Made by a program: the position numbers and the translations under genes. Positions 1 to 6,013 of a stretch of DNA of 10,977 nucleotides are shown one piece after another. How positions within the stretch are numbered: the stretch's first letter is position 1; every line of letters starts with the position of its first letter. The DNA comes from Planctomycetota bacterium (GTDB lineage: Bacteria; Planctomycetota; GCA-002687715), in contig JABSRK010000096.1 of assembly GCA_013213915.1 (NCBI GenBank), forward strand, positions 1 through 10,977, given 5' to 3'. The notes below the pieces were generated by a model, which made no database searches, had not been told where the DNA came from, and saw only the letters and a program-made list of their open reading frames with translations.

Positions 1-623
1 TCATCAACCTGGCCAGCTTCTATCGCATCCCGGTACACAAGGGCGGTGTTCGCGGGAAAGCGGACGGCTCGGTAGAGGCGACCGTGTCGTCGGTCGTGGT
101 GTTCCCCAAGCCGAAGATCGCGAAGGCGTTGTTGCTGACGCGCCTGCGTCAGCGTGAGGACCTCCAGGTGGCCGAGGTCCGGGCCGAACTCGACAAGCTG
201 TTCAAGATCGTCGGCAACGTGGACCGGGTGTTTTTCGTCGTGGCCGCCATGGTCGTCGTGATCGGCGTGATCTCGGTCATGGTCTCCATCTACAACACCA
301 TGAGCGAGCGTCGCCGCGAGATCGCGATCCTCAGAGCCATCGGGGCGAGACGGACGACAGTCATGTCTGCGATCGTGGGAGAGGCGGCCGTATTGTCGTT
401 CTGCGGCGCGCTGGCAGGGCTGTTGCTCGCTCACGGGCTGGTGGCGGTCGCCGGCGCGTACATCGAGCAGCATGCGGGTTTTCGCCCGGATCCGTTCCGG
501 GTTCTACCGCTAGAGATCCCCCTGGTGGGCGTGGTTACAATGGTGGGCGCCCTGGCCGGGGTGGTCCCCGCCTGGAAGGCCTATCGTACGGACGTCGCCA
601 CGAACCTGGCGCCGCTGTCGTGA
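1..623 (+). CDS. ABC transporter permease, MacB/FtsX type (3' end only)
   Basis: The reading frame is open from base 3 to the TGA at 621-623, so about 206 C-terminal residues are present and the start lies upstream of the window. After a soluble stretch (the end of the periplasmic domain) come three hydrophobic segments, roughly bases 225-295, 360-450 and 510-590. Between the first two is the sequence SERRREIAILRAIGARR, the characteristic cytoplasmic loop of FtsX/MacB/LolC-type permeases. This family does not usually import small solutes. It transmits ATP-driven movement to periplasmic or outer-membrane partners in lipoprotein release, efflux or cell-wall control. The cognate ATPase would be expected upstream. 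The DUF3299 gene follows after 13 bases, so the two are probably co-transcribed. The substrate cannot be read from this fragment. Family assignment is firm; the specific role is not. Confidence 0.9.
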   Translation, partial: INLASFYRIPVHKGGVRGKADGSVEATVSSVVVFPKPKIAKALLLTRLRQREDLQVAEVRAELDKLFKIVGNVDRVFFVVAAMVVVIGVISVMVSIYNTMSERRREIAILRAIGARRTTVMSAIVGEAAVLSFCGALAGLLLAHGLVAVAGAYIEQHAGFRPDPFRVLPLEIPLVGVVTMVGALAGVVPAWKAYRTDVATNLAPLS

Positions 624-636
624 TCGAGAAGAAGGC

Positions 637-1674
637 ATGAAATACATCGTCGGGACACTCGTCCTCGCACTCACCGCCCTCGCCCTGTACCACGTCTTCA
701 CGAAGGATGGGACGGACGAGCGGAACCACTCCGATCGGGAAGACGGGGCCCGTTCGTATACCGCCGATGGATCCAATGGTGCGGGCGCTACGATCGAGCC
801 CGCTACGACCGAGCCAGCTACGACCGAGCCCGAAGACGTGGAGGGCACCGGCGTCGTCGCTGATGGAGACACGGCAGGGGGCGGTGACAGCGGCGTAAAG
901 GTGGAACAACCGGGCACGACCACGCCGAAGATCACCGGGCCTGGTGTCATCAAGGATGACCCGCTCGCCGATGTGGTGTTCGGTGTTTTGCGCGACGTCA
1001 TTCGCGGCGAGATCCCGTCCGAGAAGCGGGGGGTGGCCGAGGCCCGGCTCGAGGCGATCCTTGAGCAGGAGAAGATGGGTACAGAGGAGTTGCGTCAGCA
1101 GGCGGTCGTCGTCGCCGTGTCCACCATGTTTCGCCAGCTCGACCAGTTCGGCGTCGTGAGCAACGAACTGACGGACTTCCAGATTCTGGCGGTCAAGGCG
1201 CAGTCGAACGAGTTCGCGATCGACTTCTACAAGCGACTCCCGATGGAGGGGCAGGCTGGCGGGCATACCGGGACGCTTCGCTCTGCAGTGGACGTGGAGT
1301 TGCCCGACGGCTACCAGCTCCTGAAGTGGGAGGTGCTCGGCGGTTTCGAATACGAGGAGGGCATGGCCCTCCCCAAGACTGTCCGTGAACTCACCGGCAA
1401 GAAGGTCGGCATCGCCGGCTACATGATGACCCTGGAAGAGGTTGAGGACATCCACGAGTTCCTGCTCGTGGAATCCCTCTGGTCCTGCTGCTTTGGCACG
1501 CCGCCGGAGGTCCACCAGGTGCTCGTGGTCAACGTGCCGGACGACCGCGGGGTCGAGTTCACGACGGCGCCGGTCCTCATCCTCGGCGACATCGACGTCG
1601 GCGAGGAGGTGGAGGACGGCTTTGTGACGAGCGTCTACCGCGTCAAGACCGACAAGGTCAAGGAAGTCGAGTGA
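637..1674 (+). CDS. Membrane-anchored DUF3299 domain protein
   Basis: The 345-residue protein starts at an ATG preceded by a good ribosome binding site (GAGAAGAAGG, 626-635). Residues 1-22 are hydrophobic (MKYIVGTLVLALTALALYHV), giving an uncleaved anchor or signal peptide that places the rest outside the cytoplasm. Residues 25-105 are a low-complexity Thr/Glu/Gly/Asp-rich linker with a repeated ATTEP unit. Residues 108-205 are probably helical and unassigned. The C-terminal part (about 225-345) matches my memory of DUF3299: a beta-rich core with 'GKKVGIAGYMMTLEE' (255-268), then 'LWSCCFGTPPEVHQ' (281-294), corresponding to the family's conserved Cys/Pro-Pro/Gln stretch, and a closing 'VYRVKTDKV'. 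The function of DUF3299 is not established. These genes recur beside FtsX-like ABC permeases, as here, and I recall such loci in metal (zinc) related operons, though I am unsure of that. The paired cysteines could bind metal or form a disulfide. Confidence 0.75.
   Translation: MKYIVGTLVLALTALALYHVFTKDGTDERNHSDREDGARSYTADGSNGAGATIEPATTEPATTEPEDVEGTGVVADGDTAGGGDSGVKVEQPGTTTPKITGPGVIKDDPLADVVFGVLRDVIRGEIPSEKRGVAEARLEAILEQEKMGTEELRQQAVVVAVSTMFRQLDQFGVVSNELTDFQILAVKAQSNEFAIDFYKRLPMEGQAGGHTGTLRSAVDVELPDGYQLLKWEVLGGFEYEEGMALPKTVRELTGKKVGIAGYMMTLEEVEDIHEFLLVESLWSCCFGTPPEVHQVLVVNVPDDRGVEFTTAPVLILGDIDVGEEVEDGFVTSVYRVKTDKVKEVE
787..831 (+). repeat. Three tandem 15-base repeats in the DUF3299 linker
   Basis: Three head-to-tail copies of a 15-base unit of the form GCTACGAYCGAGCCM lie at 787-801, 802-816 and 817-831, with single-base differences. 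They are in frame and encode ATIEP-ATTEP-ATTEP (residues 51-65). The unit is a multiple of three, so gain or loss of copies would change only the length of the flexible linker between the membrane anchor and the folded domain. Confidence 0.85.
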
Positions 1675-2592
1675 TTGTCCGTTGACCTGTCGGTCGTCGT
1701 TCTTTCTTGGAACACCCGCGATCTCCTGAAGGAGTGCCTGGACGCACTTCGGGATGCGGTGGACGGTCTGTCCGTGGAGATCATCGTCATCGACAACGGG
1801 TCCACGGACGGCAGCGCCGACATGGTCGCCCAGACCTATCCCGACGTCGGGCTCGAGCGCAATCCGGACAATCGGGGATACGCCAGGGGCGTCAATCAAG
1901 GCATCCGCCGATCCACGGGGAAGAAGGTCTGTCTGCTGGGTTCGGACACGCGGGTGCGGCCTGGCACCATGCGAGTGCTGGTCGATCATCTCGACGCTAA
2001 TCCCGACGTCGGCGCGGTCGCGCCGCCGCTGTTGAACGACGACGGCACCTATCAGACCGCCTGTATGCGGTTCCCCACGCTCAAGACGGCGATGTGGTGG
2101 GACACTCCGCTCGAACGCCTCTGCCCCGACTCGAAGGAGCTGCGGCGCTACAAGATGTCTGAGTGGGATCACCGGGGATCGCGCGCGGTCGACCAGCCCC
2201 CCGGCACCTGTTTCATGATCTCCCGCGCCGTCATCGACGTGGTCGGCCTCATGGACGAGCGGCTGTGGCTCTTCTTCAACGATGTGGATTGGTCCCTGCG
2301 CATTCGCAAGGCGGGGTACGCGATCTGGTACGTCGAGGCCCCGGGCGTGTACCACCACGAAGGCGGTTCGACGCGCAACTACACGGACTTCGCCGCCGAG
2401 TGGCACAGGAACCGCGTCAGCTTCTACAAGAAGCACTTCCATACACTCGGGAGCCTGCTGACGAAGGCCGTGGTGATCTACGTTGCCTTGCGCCAGTGCA
2501 TACGGGTCAAGCGCCACGTCCCGTTCGGGAAGGAATACAAGGACCACTGCCGCATGGTGCTCGGCCAGATGTGGCGCGTTCTCCACATCTGA
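1675..2592 (+). CDS. Family 2 glycosyltransferase (WbbL/rhamnosyltransferase-like)
   Basis: This 305-residue GT-A fold enzyme would transfer a sugar from a nucleotide donor, on the cytoplasmic face of the membrane, to a growing glycan. The N-terminus is immediately the first beta strand (DLSVVVLSWNTRD, residues 4-16), followed by 'VIDNGSTDGS' (38-47) and 'NRGYARGVNQGI' (66-77). The metal-binding D-x-D position is represented by 'LLGSDTRV' (87-94; most relatives have N/P-D-T there). 'PPGTCFMISR' (175-184) lines the acceptor side, and the usual E/D-D-x-D catalytic stretch appears as 'FFNDVDWSLR' (200-209). 'HHEGGST' (227-233) and the C-terminal basic and hydrophobic helices are typical of WbbL-like enzymes. 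The start must be TTG at 1675: it is the codon right after the upstream TGA in the same frame, and the domain begins there. AAGGAAG at 1660-1666 is a suitably placed ribosome binding site. The sugar specificity is unknown. Confidence 0.9.
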   Translation: MSVDLSVVVLSWNTRDLLKECLDALRDAVDGLSVEIIVIDNGSTDGSADMVAQTYPDVGLERNPDNRGYARGVNQGIRRSTGKKVCLLGSDTRVRPGTMRVLVDHLDANPDVGAVAPPLLNDDGTYQTACMRFPTLKTAMWWDTPLERLCPDSKELRRYKMSEWDHRGSRAVDQPPGTCFMISRAVIDVVGLMDERLWLFFNDVDWSLRIRKAGYAIWYVEAPGVYHHEGGSTRNYTDFAAEWHRNRVSFYKKHFHTLGSLLTKAVVIYVALRQCIRVKRHVPFGKEYKDHCRMVLGQMWRVLHI

Positions 2593-2611
2593 CGCTCCGT
2601 CGACGAGGTGC

Positions 2612-2628
2612 CGCGAGCCTATCTCGCG
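2612..2628. terminator. Possible hairpin between convergent genes
   Basis: CGCGAG (2612-2617) and CTCGCG (2623-2628) form a perfect 6-bp stem around a 5-base loop. The loop contains the stop codon of the minus-strand membrane protein (2619-2621). It lies between two convergent genes, the usual place for a bidirectional terminator. Neither side has a T tract, so it is not a standard Rho-independent terminator. A chance GC-rich inverted repeat remains possible. Confidence 0.3.
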
Positions 2629-4019
2629 TCGAGTCGCACGGCGGCGAGGTCCTCGTCGGCCCACTCCAGTGGGACGGGCTCCATGCCGGGGGGGACGGCG
2701 CGTGGGTGGATCAAGATCGGGGGGAGCAGGTGCTCCCGCCCCTTCTCGGCTCGTAGCTGCTGACGCAACAATTTTGCCAGATGCTCCAGGGAAGAGTCTT
2801 CGTCGACCAGGAGGACGGGGATGCCAGGGTCGTGCCCGCGCCGCAGGTAGTAGAGCAGCGCGTGGCGGTCGTCGTCCCAGAGCACGAGCCGTCCACCAGG
2901 GGCGGCGTGGGTGCGGGCCCTGTCCAGGATCTCAGTCAGCGGGCCGGTCTTCGCATGGCGCCATGTCGGCGCCATGCGAGCCATCCCCACGAGCGCGACC
3001 ACCAGGAAAACGCCACCGGCGAGCTTGATCAAGGGCGGGTCTCTCGAGAGGACCCACCCGAGCGCGAGGGCGAGGGCCGGCAAGAGGGCCGAGAGCCCGG
3101 AGCCTTCGCTCCAGTCGCCGCCTGCGAGGGATCGCGCGCCGGCGACGACGATGAGGACAAGGAGACCGGCGCCGACGCTGATTGCGCCCGCGCGCCAGGC
3201 GAGACGCGAGAGGCCCCAAGCCAGCCCGCAGAGGAGCACCAAGGGTACGAGCGCCCCTTCCCCGAGGAGCGGCGCGGCGCCGCCGAACCCGAGGAGGGCA
3301 GGCAGGCCCGGTTCACCATCGAGTGCGGGACTCGCGTCGAACGGCTGTCCCGCGCGGAGCCACGCGCCGGCGAACACGACGACCTGGGCTGCGGCCAGGC
3401 GTACACGACGCTCTCCGGATTGAGAGCGCAGGAACAACGGCGGTCCGCAGATTGCGAGCGCACCGGTCACCTGCGTGGACACGTCGAGGACGGCCGCGCC
3501 GGCCGCGCCAAGCACCGCGCCGATGGCCCACCAGTGGGAACCGCCCCGTAGGTAGACGACGCTGCCGAGCATGAGCGCGAGGGGCAACGGCGCCAGCAGC
3601 CCCGGGTAGAGCAGGTCCGTTCGTGCCATGAAGGGGTGGGTCGCGAACACCAGCCACACCAGCGGACGGGTGGGGGTACCGACCAGCCGCGCAGCCGCTT
3701 CACCGGTTACCAGCGCCGCCAGCAAGAAGCCCAGGGCGACGAGAAGGCGCAGGCCCCGCTCCGTCGTGGTCATGACGATTCCGAAGCCCTGGATCAGCCC
3801 ATGGGCGGGGGTCGGGGCGGGGGTTCGGACCTCGTGATCCAGGGGGCCCAGGGCGATTGCCGCGGTGGTCGCTTCTCCCACCCCGAAAGCGCTTCTATCC
3901 AGATGCAGCGCCCAGGCGCCGATCAGGACCACGAGGGCGAGGGCGGTGGCGGCGTAGGCTGATTGACGGCGTTCCACGGCGTTGCTACGTCTAACCCACT
4001 GGGACTCAAGGCCATGCAT
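2619..4019 (-). CDS. Polytopic membrane protein, GT-C (ArnT/PMT-like) glycosyltransferase candidate
   Basis: Using ATG at 4019 the protein has 466 residues; an upstream TTG at 4094 gives 491, and GTG at 3977 would still keep every membrane segment. About ten hydrophobic helices occupy residues 20-340. They are followed by a soluble C-terminal domain of about 100 residues ('GGRLVLWDDDRHALLYYLRRGHDP'-like region, 2720-2860 on the opposite strand). This architecture fits GT-C enzymes that use polyprenyl-phosphate sugars at the outer face of the inner membrane: a first helix, then an extracytoplasmic loop with an acidic motif, a helix bundle and a C-terminal domain around an L-x-YYL-R stretch. 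The loop after helix 1 reads 'LDRSAFGVGEATTAA', where the family typically has D..DE, so the catalytic acidic pair may be altered. The gene is convergent with the upstream GT2 and divergent from the next operon. Family call is tentative; membrane protein is firm. Confidence 0.6.
   Translation of the reverse strand: MHGLESQWVRRSNAVERRQSAYAATALALVVLIGAWALHLDRSAFGVGEATTAAIALGPLDHEVRTPAPTPAHGLIQGFGIVMTTTERGLRLLVALGFLLAALVTGEAAARLVGTPTRPLVWLVFATHPFMARTDLLYPGLLAPLPLALMLGSVVYLRGGSHWWAIGAVLGAAGAAVLDVSTQVTGALAICGPPLFLRSQSGERRVRLAAAQVVVFAGAWLRAGQPFDASPALDGEPGLPALLGFGGAAPLLGEGALVPLVLLCGLAWGLSRLAWRAGAISVGAGLLVLIVVAGARSLAGGDWSEGSGLSALLPALALALGWVLSRDPPLIKLAGGVFLVVALVGMARMAPTWRHAKTGPLTEILDRARTHAAPGGRLVLWDDDRHALLYYLRRGHDPGIPVLLVDEDSSLEHLAKLLRQQLRAEKGREHLLPPILIHPRAVPPGMEPVPLEWADEDLAAVRLDAR
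3963..3991 (+). promoter_or_regulatory. Weak candidate promoter for the 4014-8942 operon
   Basis: TTGACG at 3963-3968 matches five of six bases of a housekeeping -35 box. Seventeen bases later is TACGTC (3986-3991), a poor -10 match. It lies about 25 bases ahead of the ATG at 4014, inside the N-terminal codons of the opposite-strand gene. The -35 is good and the -10 poor, so this is only a lead. Confidence 0.2.
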
Positions 4020-5243
4020 CAACCCCAAGACCTTCGGGACGGTGTCGGGAAGAACCTGGCGCTGATCTCCATCGTGGAAGGACCGGAACTCCAACCGGAG
4101 TCAGCCTTCCTGGCGGGGGCTGCTCGGCTGTTGGGCCTTGTCCCACAAAGGGTTGTGACTGATTTTGGCACCCCGGGGGAGGTGTTTCAAGCTGAACTGA
4201 AGGCCCTCGATCCGCTGGGTGTCCTCTTGCCCTACGCCACGGAGTTTCGGGAGGTTCTCCTCCTCCTCGCCGAGCTCGCGCGCCAGAACGTGGACGGACC
4301 GGTGGCCTTTGTCGGGGATGGGGTCGGGCGGGAGCGACTGCCCGAACAGGAACTCGACGGCGTGACCTGGATCGCCGGGGACCCCGGGCGCGACCTGGCC
4401 CAGGCCTTCGGGGAGTCGCCCAGCGGGGAAGGGGGCCACGGCTCCATCGCCATGGACCTCTCGCCCTACGGCAAGGACCTGGCCAGCCGTCCCATGGTCG
4501 CGTCCCTGTTCGGAGAGCTGGGGACGGTCGGGCTCCTGGCGACCCGGGCCGCCCGTTCCGAACTGTCTCCCGTCGCGTTGCTTGCCAGACTCGAGGCGCC
4601 GGTCTCCGACGGCCCCGTGGCCCTCGATGTGGGCACAGCCCTCGCTCCCCTCGAGGCGCTCGATGACAACGTGAGGCGCGTGGAATGGTGGGATCGGCAT
4701 GGAACGGAGCACGTTCTGGACTGCGCCCAGGCGCTGGCGCCTCGTGGATTGCGCCAGTCGGTGCGCGTCCGGACCGATCTCGCCGACCCAGAGGTACTGG
4801 CCGCTCTCCCCGCGCGCGGGGTCGATCGCGTCGTGTTTGACATCGACCGCATCGCGGACGTTCCCCCCCTGCCCGGGTCGCATACGTTCGCGGAGGCACT
4901 GGACCCATGGGTCGAAGCCGCGCGTGCCGCGGACCTCGAGGTTGGGTTCAACGTCGTCGTCGGGTTGCCCGACGAGACACCAGAGGCGGGGCGTGAGCGG
5001 CTCGTCGCCCTACGCAGGTTGCAGCCGGATCTGATGCGCTGTGTTCCGTTCGAGCCGACGGGCGGCACCGATGCCCACGACTGGGTCGAGGGACGTGGCC
5101 TGCTCGCATCCAAGGAGACGCGATGGAAGCGCGAACTGCACCGGCCTATCGTGCAGGACTGTCTTCCGCCAGATGGGTTCTGGCAGATATGGTCTGACAC
5201 CCTCTGCTATCTCGCAGAGGTGGAAACGGGGAGGAGGACGTGA
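4014..5243 (+). CDS. Cysteine-less radical SAM / B12-binding-like protein
   Basis: From the ATG at 4014 the protein has 409 residues; TTG at 3963 would add 17. Residues 15-135 look like the Rossmann-type N-terminal domain of B12-binding radical SAM proteins ('ALISIVEGP', then a D-P-L-G-V-L-L-P strand and 'GPVAFVGDGV'). No DxHxxG cobalamin motif is seen. Residues 165-355 follow the order of a radical SAM barrel: 'RSELSPVALLARLE' (181-194), 'SVRVRTDLADPEVLAALPARG' in part (249-269), 'VDRVVFDID' (270-278), 'EVGFNVVVGLPDETPE' (309-324) and 'PDLMRCVPFEPTGGT' (338-352). Each has a clear counterpart in active enzymes (R-x-D, G-x-E, GlPgET, P-x-GT). The CxxxCxxC that should bind the 4Fe-4S cluster near residues 170-180 is absent. 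The only cysteines are 237, 343, 383 and 398. It heads a run of GTGA-overlapping genes with two deacetylases. Radical chemistry is therefore unlikely; a structural, sensing or altered catalytic role is possible. Confidence 0.65.
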   Translation: MHQPQDLRDGVGKNLALISIVEGPELQPESAFLAGAARLLGLVPQRVVTDFGTPGEVFQAELKALDPLGVLLPYATEFREVLLLLAELARQNVDGPVAFVGDGVGRERLPEQELDGVTWIAGDPGRDLAQAFGESPSGEGGHGSIAMDLSPYGKDLASRPMVASLFGELGTVGLLATRAARSELSPVALLARLEAPVSDGPVALDVGTALAPLEALDDNVRRVEWWDRHGTEHVLDCAQALAPRGLRQSVRVRTDLADPEVLAALPARGVDRVVFDIDRIADVPPLPGSHTFAEALDPWVEAARAADLEVGFNVVVGLPDETPEAGRERLVALRRLQPDLMRCVPFEPTGGTDAHDWVEGRGLLASKETRWKRELHRPIVQDCLPPDGFWQIWSDTLCYLAEVETGRRT

Positions 5244-6013
5244 GCGGATTCCGGCCACCCGAATTGCCTGACATCCTGCGCGCGCCGCCGCGCGGCAAGG
5301 TCCTTGTGCTGGCGCCTCATCCGGACGACGAGACCATGGGCGTCGGCGGCACGCTGGCACTGCACGCGGGGCAGGGCGACCCGATCACCGTGCTCTGCGT
5401 CTGCAACGGCATCCAGGGCGACCCCGACGGGTGGTTCCCGCGTGAGAAGATCGTCCATATCCGACGCGACGAGGCGCACGCGGCGGCCCAGATCCTCGGC
5501 ATCGGCGAGTTGAAGTTCCTCGACTATCCCGACAACCTCTCCGATGACGACATGCACAGCGTGTTCGAAGGGCTGCCCTCAGATCCCGACGAGGCGCGCC
5601 GGGCGCTGGCCGCCGGCTTCGCAGAGAAGCTCGGCGCGATCATGGAGGAAGGCGGCTTCGATATCGTGTACTACCCGTGGGACCAGGAGCTCAACGGTGA
5701 CCACTGGCTCATCGGGCAGGCGGTGACCTGGCTCCGGGAGCACCGACCCGACCTCGACGTATCCACGTCGTGGCTGGGGTTCGAGGTGTGGTCGGCCTGT
5801 ATCCCGGGGACCGTCATGGACATCTCTGACGCCATGAAGACCAAGCTGCGTGCCATCCACGCCTACGGGAGTCAGGAGCTCTACGTCGATTACGCCCACG
5901 GCGCCGTCGGACTCGGGGCATACCGCAGCCTCCTATTGGAGCGAGGCGCGACCTACGGAGAGGCGTTCGTCGGTCGGTACCGGAAACCGACCGAGGGGGG
6001 CAGGGAGGAGTGA
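5240..6013 (+). CDS. PIG-L (LmbE-type) N-deacetylase, copy 1
   Basis: This 257-residue zinc enzyme family hydrolyses N-acetyl groups from amino sugars such as GlcNAc conjugates. The N-terminal strand leads to 'APHPDDETMG' (25-34), in which H27 and D30 should bind zinc and D29 act as general base, by comparison with MshB. 'RRDEAHAAAQILGI' (75-88) is the usual R-x-x-E helix. 'NGDHWLIG' (152-159) supplies H155 as the third ligand. Family members usually have H-P-D-H here, so the first histidine is replaced by N152. 'FEVW' (181-184), 'DISDAMKTK' (194-202) and 'YGSQ' (209-212) are typical of the sugar-deacetylase branch. The GTG start overlaps the previous TGA by 4 bases and follows a strong GGGGAGGAGG ribosome binding site (5229-5238), implying translational coupling. 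No signal peptide is visible, so it acts in the cytoplasm. The substrate is probably a glycan precursor (inference). Confidence 0.9.
   Translation: MSGFRPPELPDILRAPPRGKVLVLAPHPDDETMGVGGTLALHAGQGDPITVLCVCNGIQGDPDGWFPREKIVHIRRDEAHAAAQILGIGELKFLDYPDNLSDDDMHSVFEGLPSDPDEARRALAAGFAEKLGAIMEEGGFDIVYYPWDQELNGDHWLIGQAVTWLREHRPDLDVSTSWLGFEVWSACIPGTVMDISDAMKTKLRAIHAYGSQELYVDYAHGAVGLGAYRSLLLERGATYGEAFVGRYRKPTEGGREE

Noticed and set aside
535..2664. A 709-codon open frame on the minus strand
   Set aside because: It lies opposite the DUF3299 and GT2 genes, both of which have clear family motifs. Its product is rich in His, Arg, Asp and Val with no recognisable domain, as expected of an antisense frame in GC-rich DNA.
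2781..3551. A 256-codon plus-strand open frame opposite the membrane protein
   Set aside because: The product is hydrophilic and Glu/Arg/Gly-rich without motifs, while the minus strand gives regular transmembrane helices and a GT-C-like C-terminal domain.
4006..4908. Minus-strand open frames of 300 and 260 codons
   Set aside because: They oppose the radical-SAM-like gene, whose product has recognisable strand motifs such as GLPDETPE. The antisense products are Arg/Pro/Gly-rich and featureless.
4014..5243. Idea that the missing cysteines result from a local frameshift
   Set aside because: Motifs before and after the expected cluster site (GPVAFVGDGV and RTDL/GLPDET) are in the same frame with no stop, and the intervening codons keep the same composition, so a compensated frameshift is not needed.
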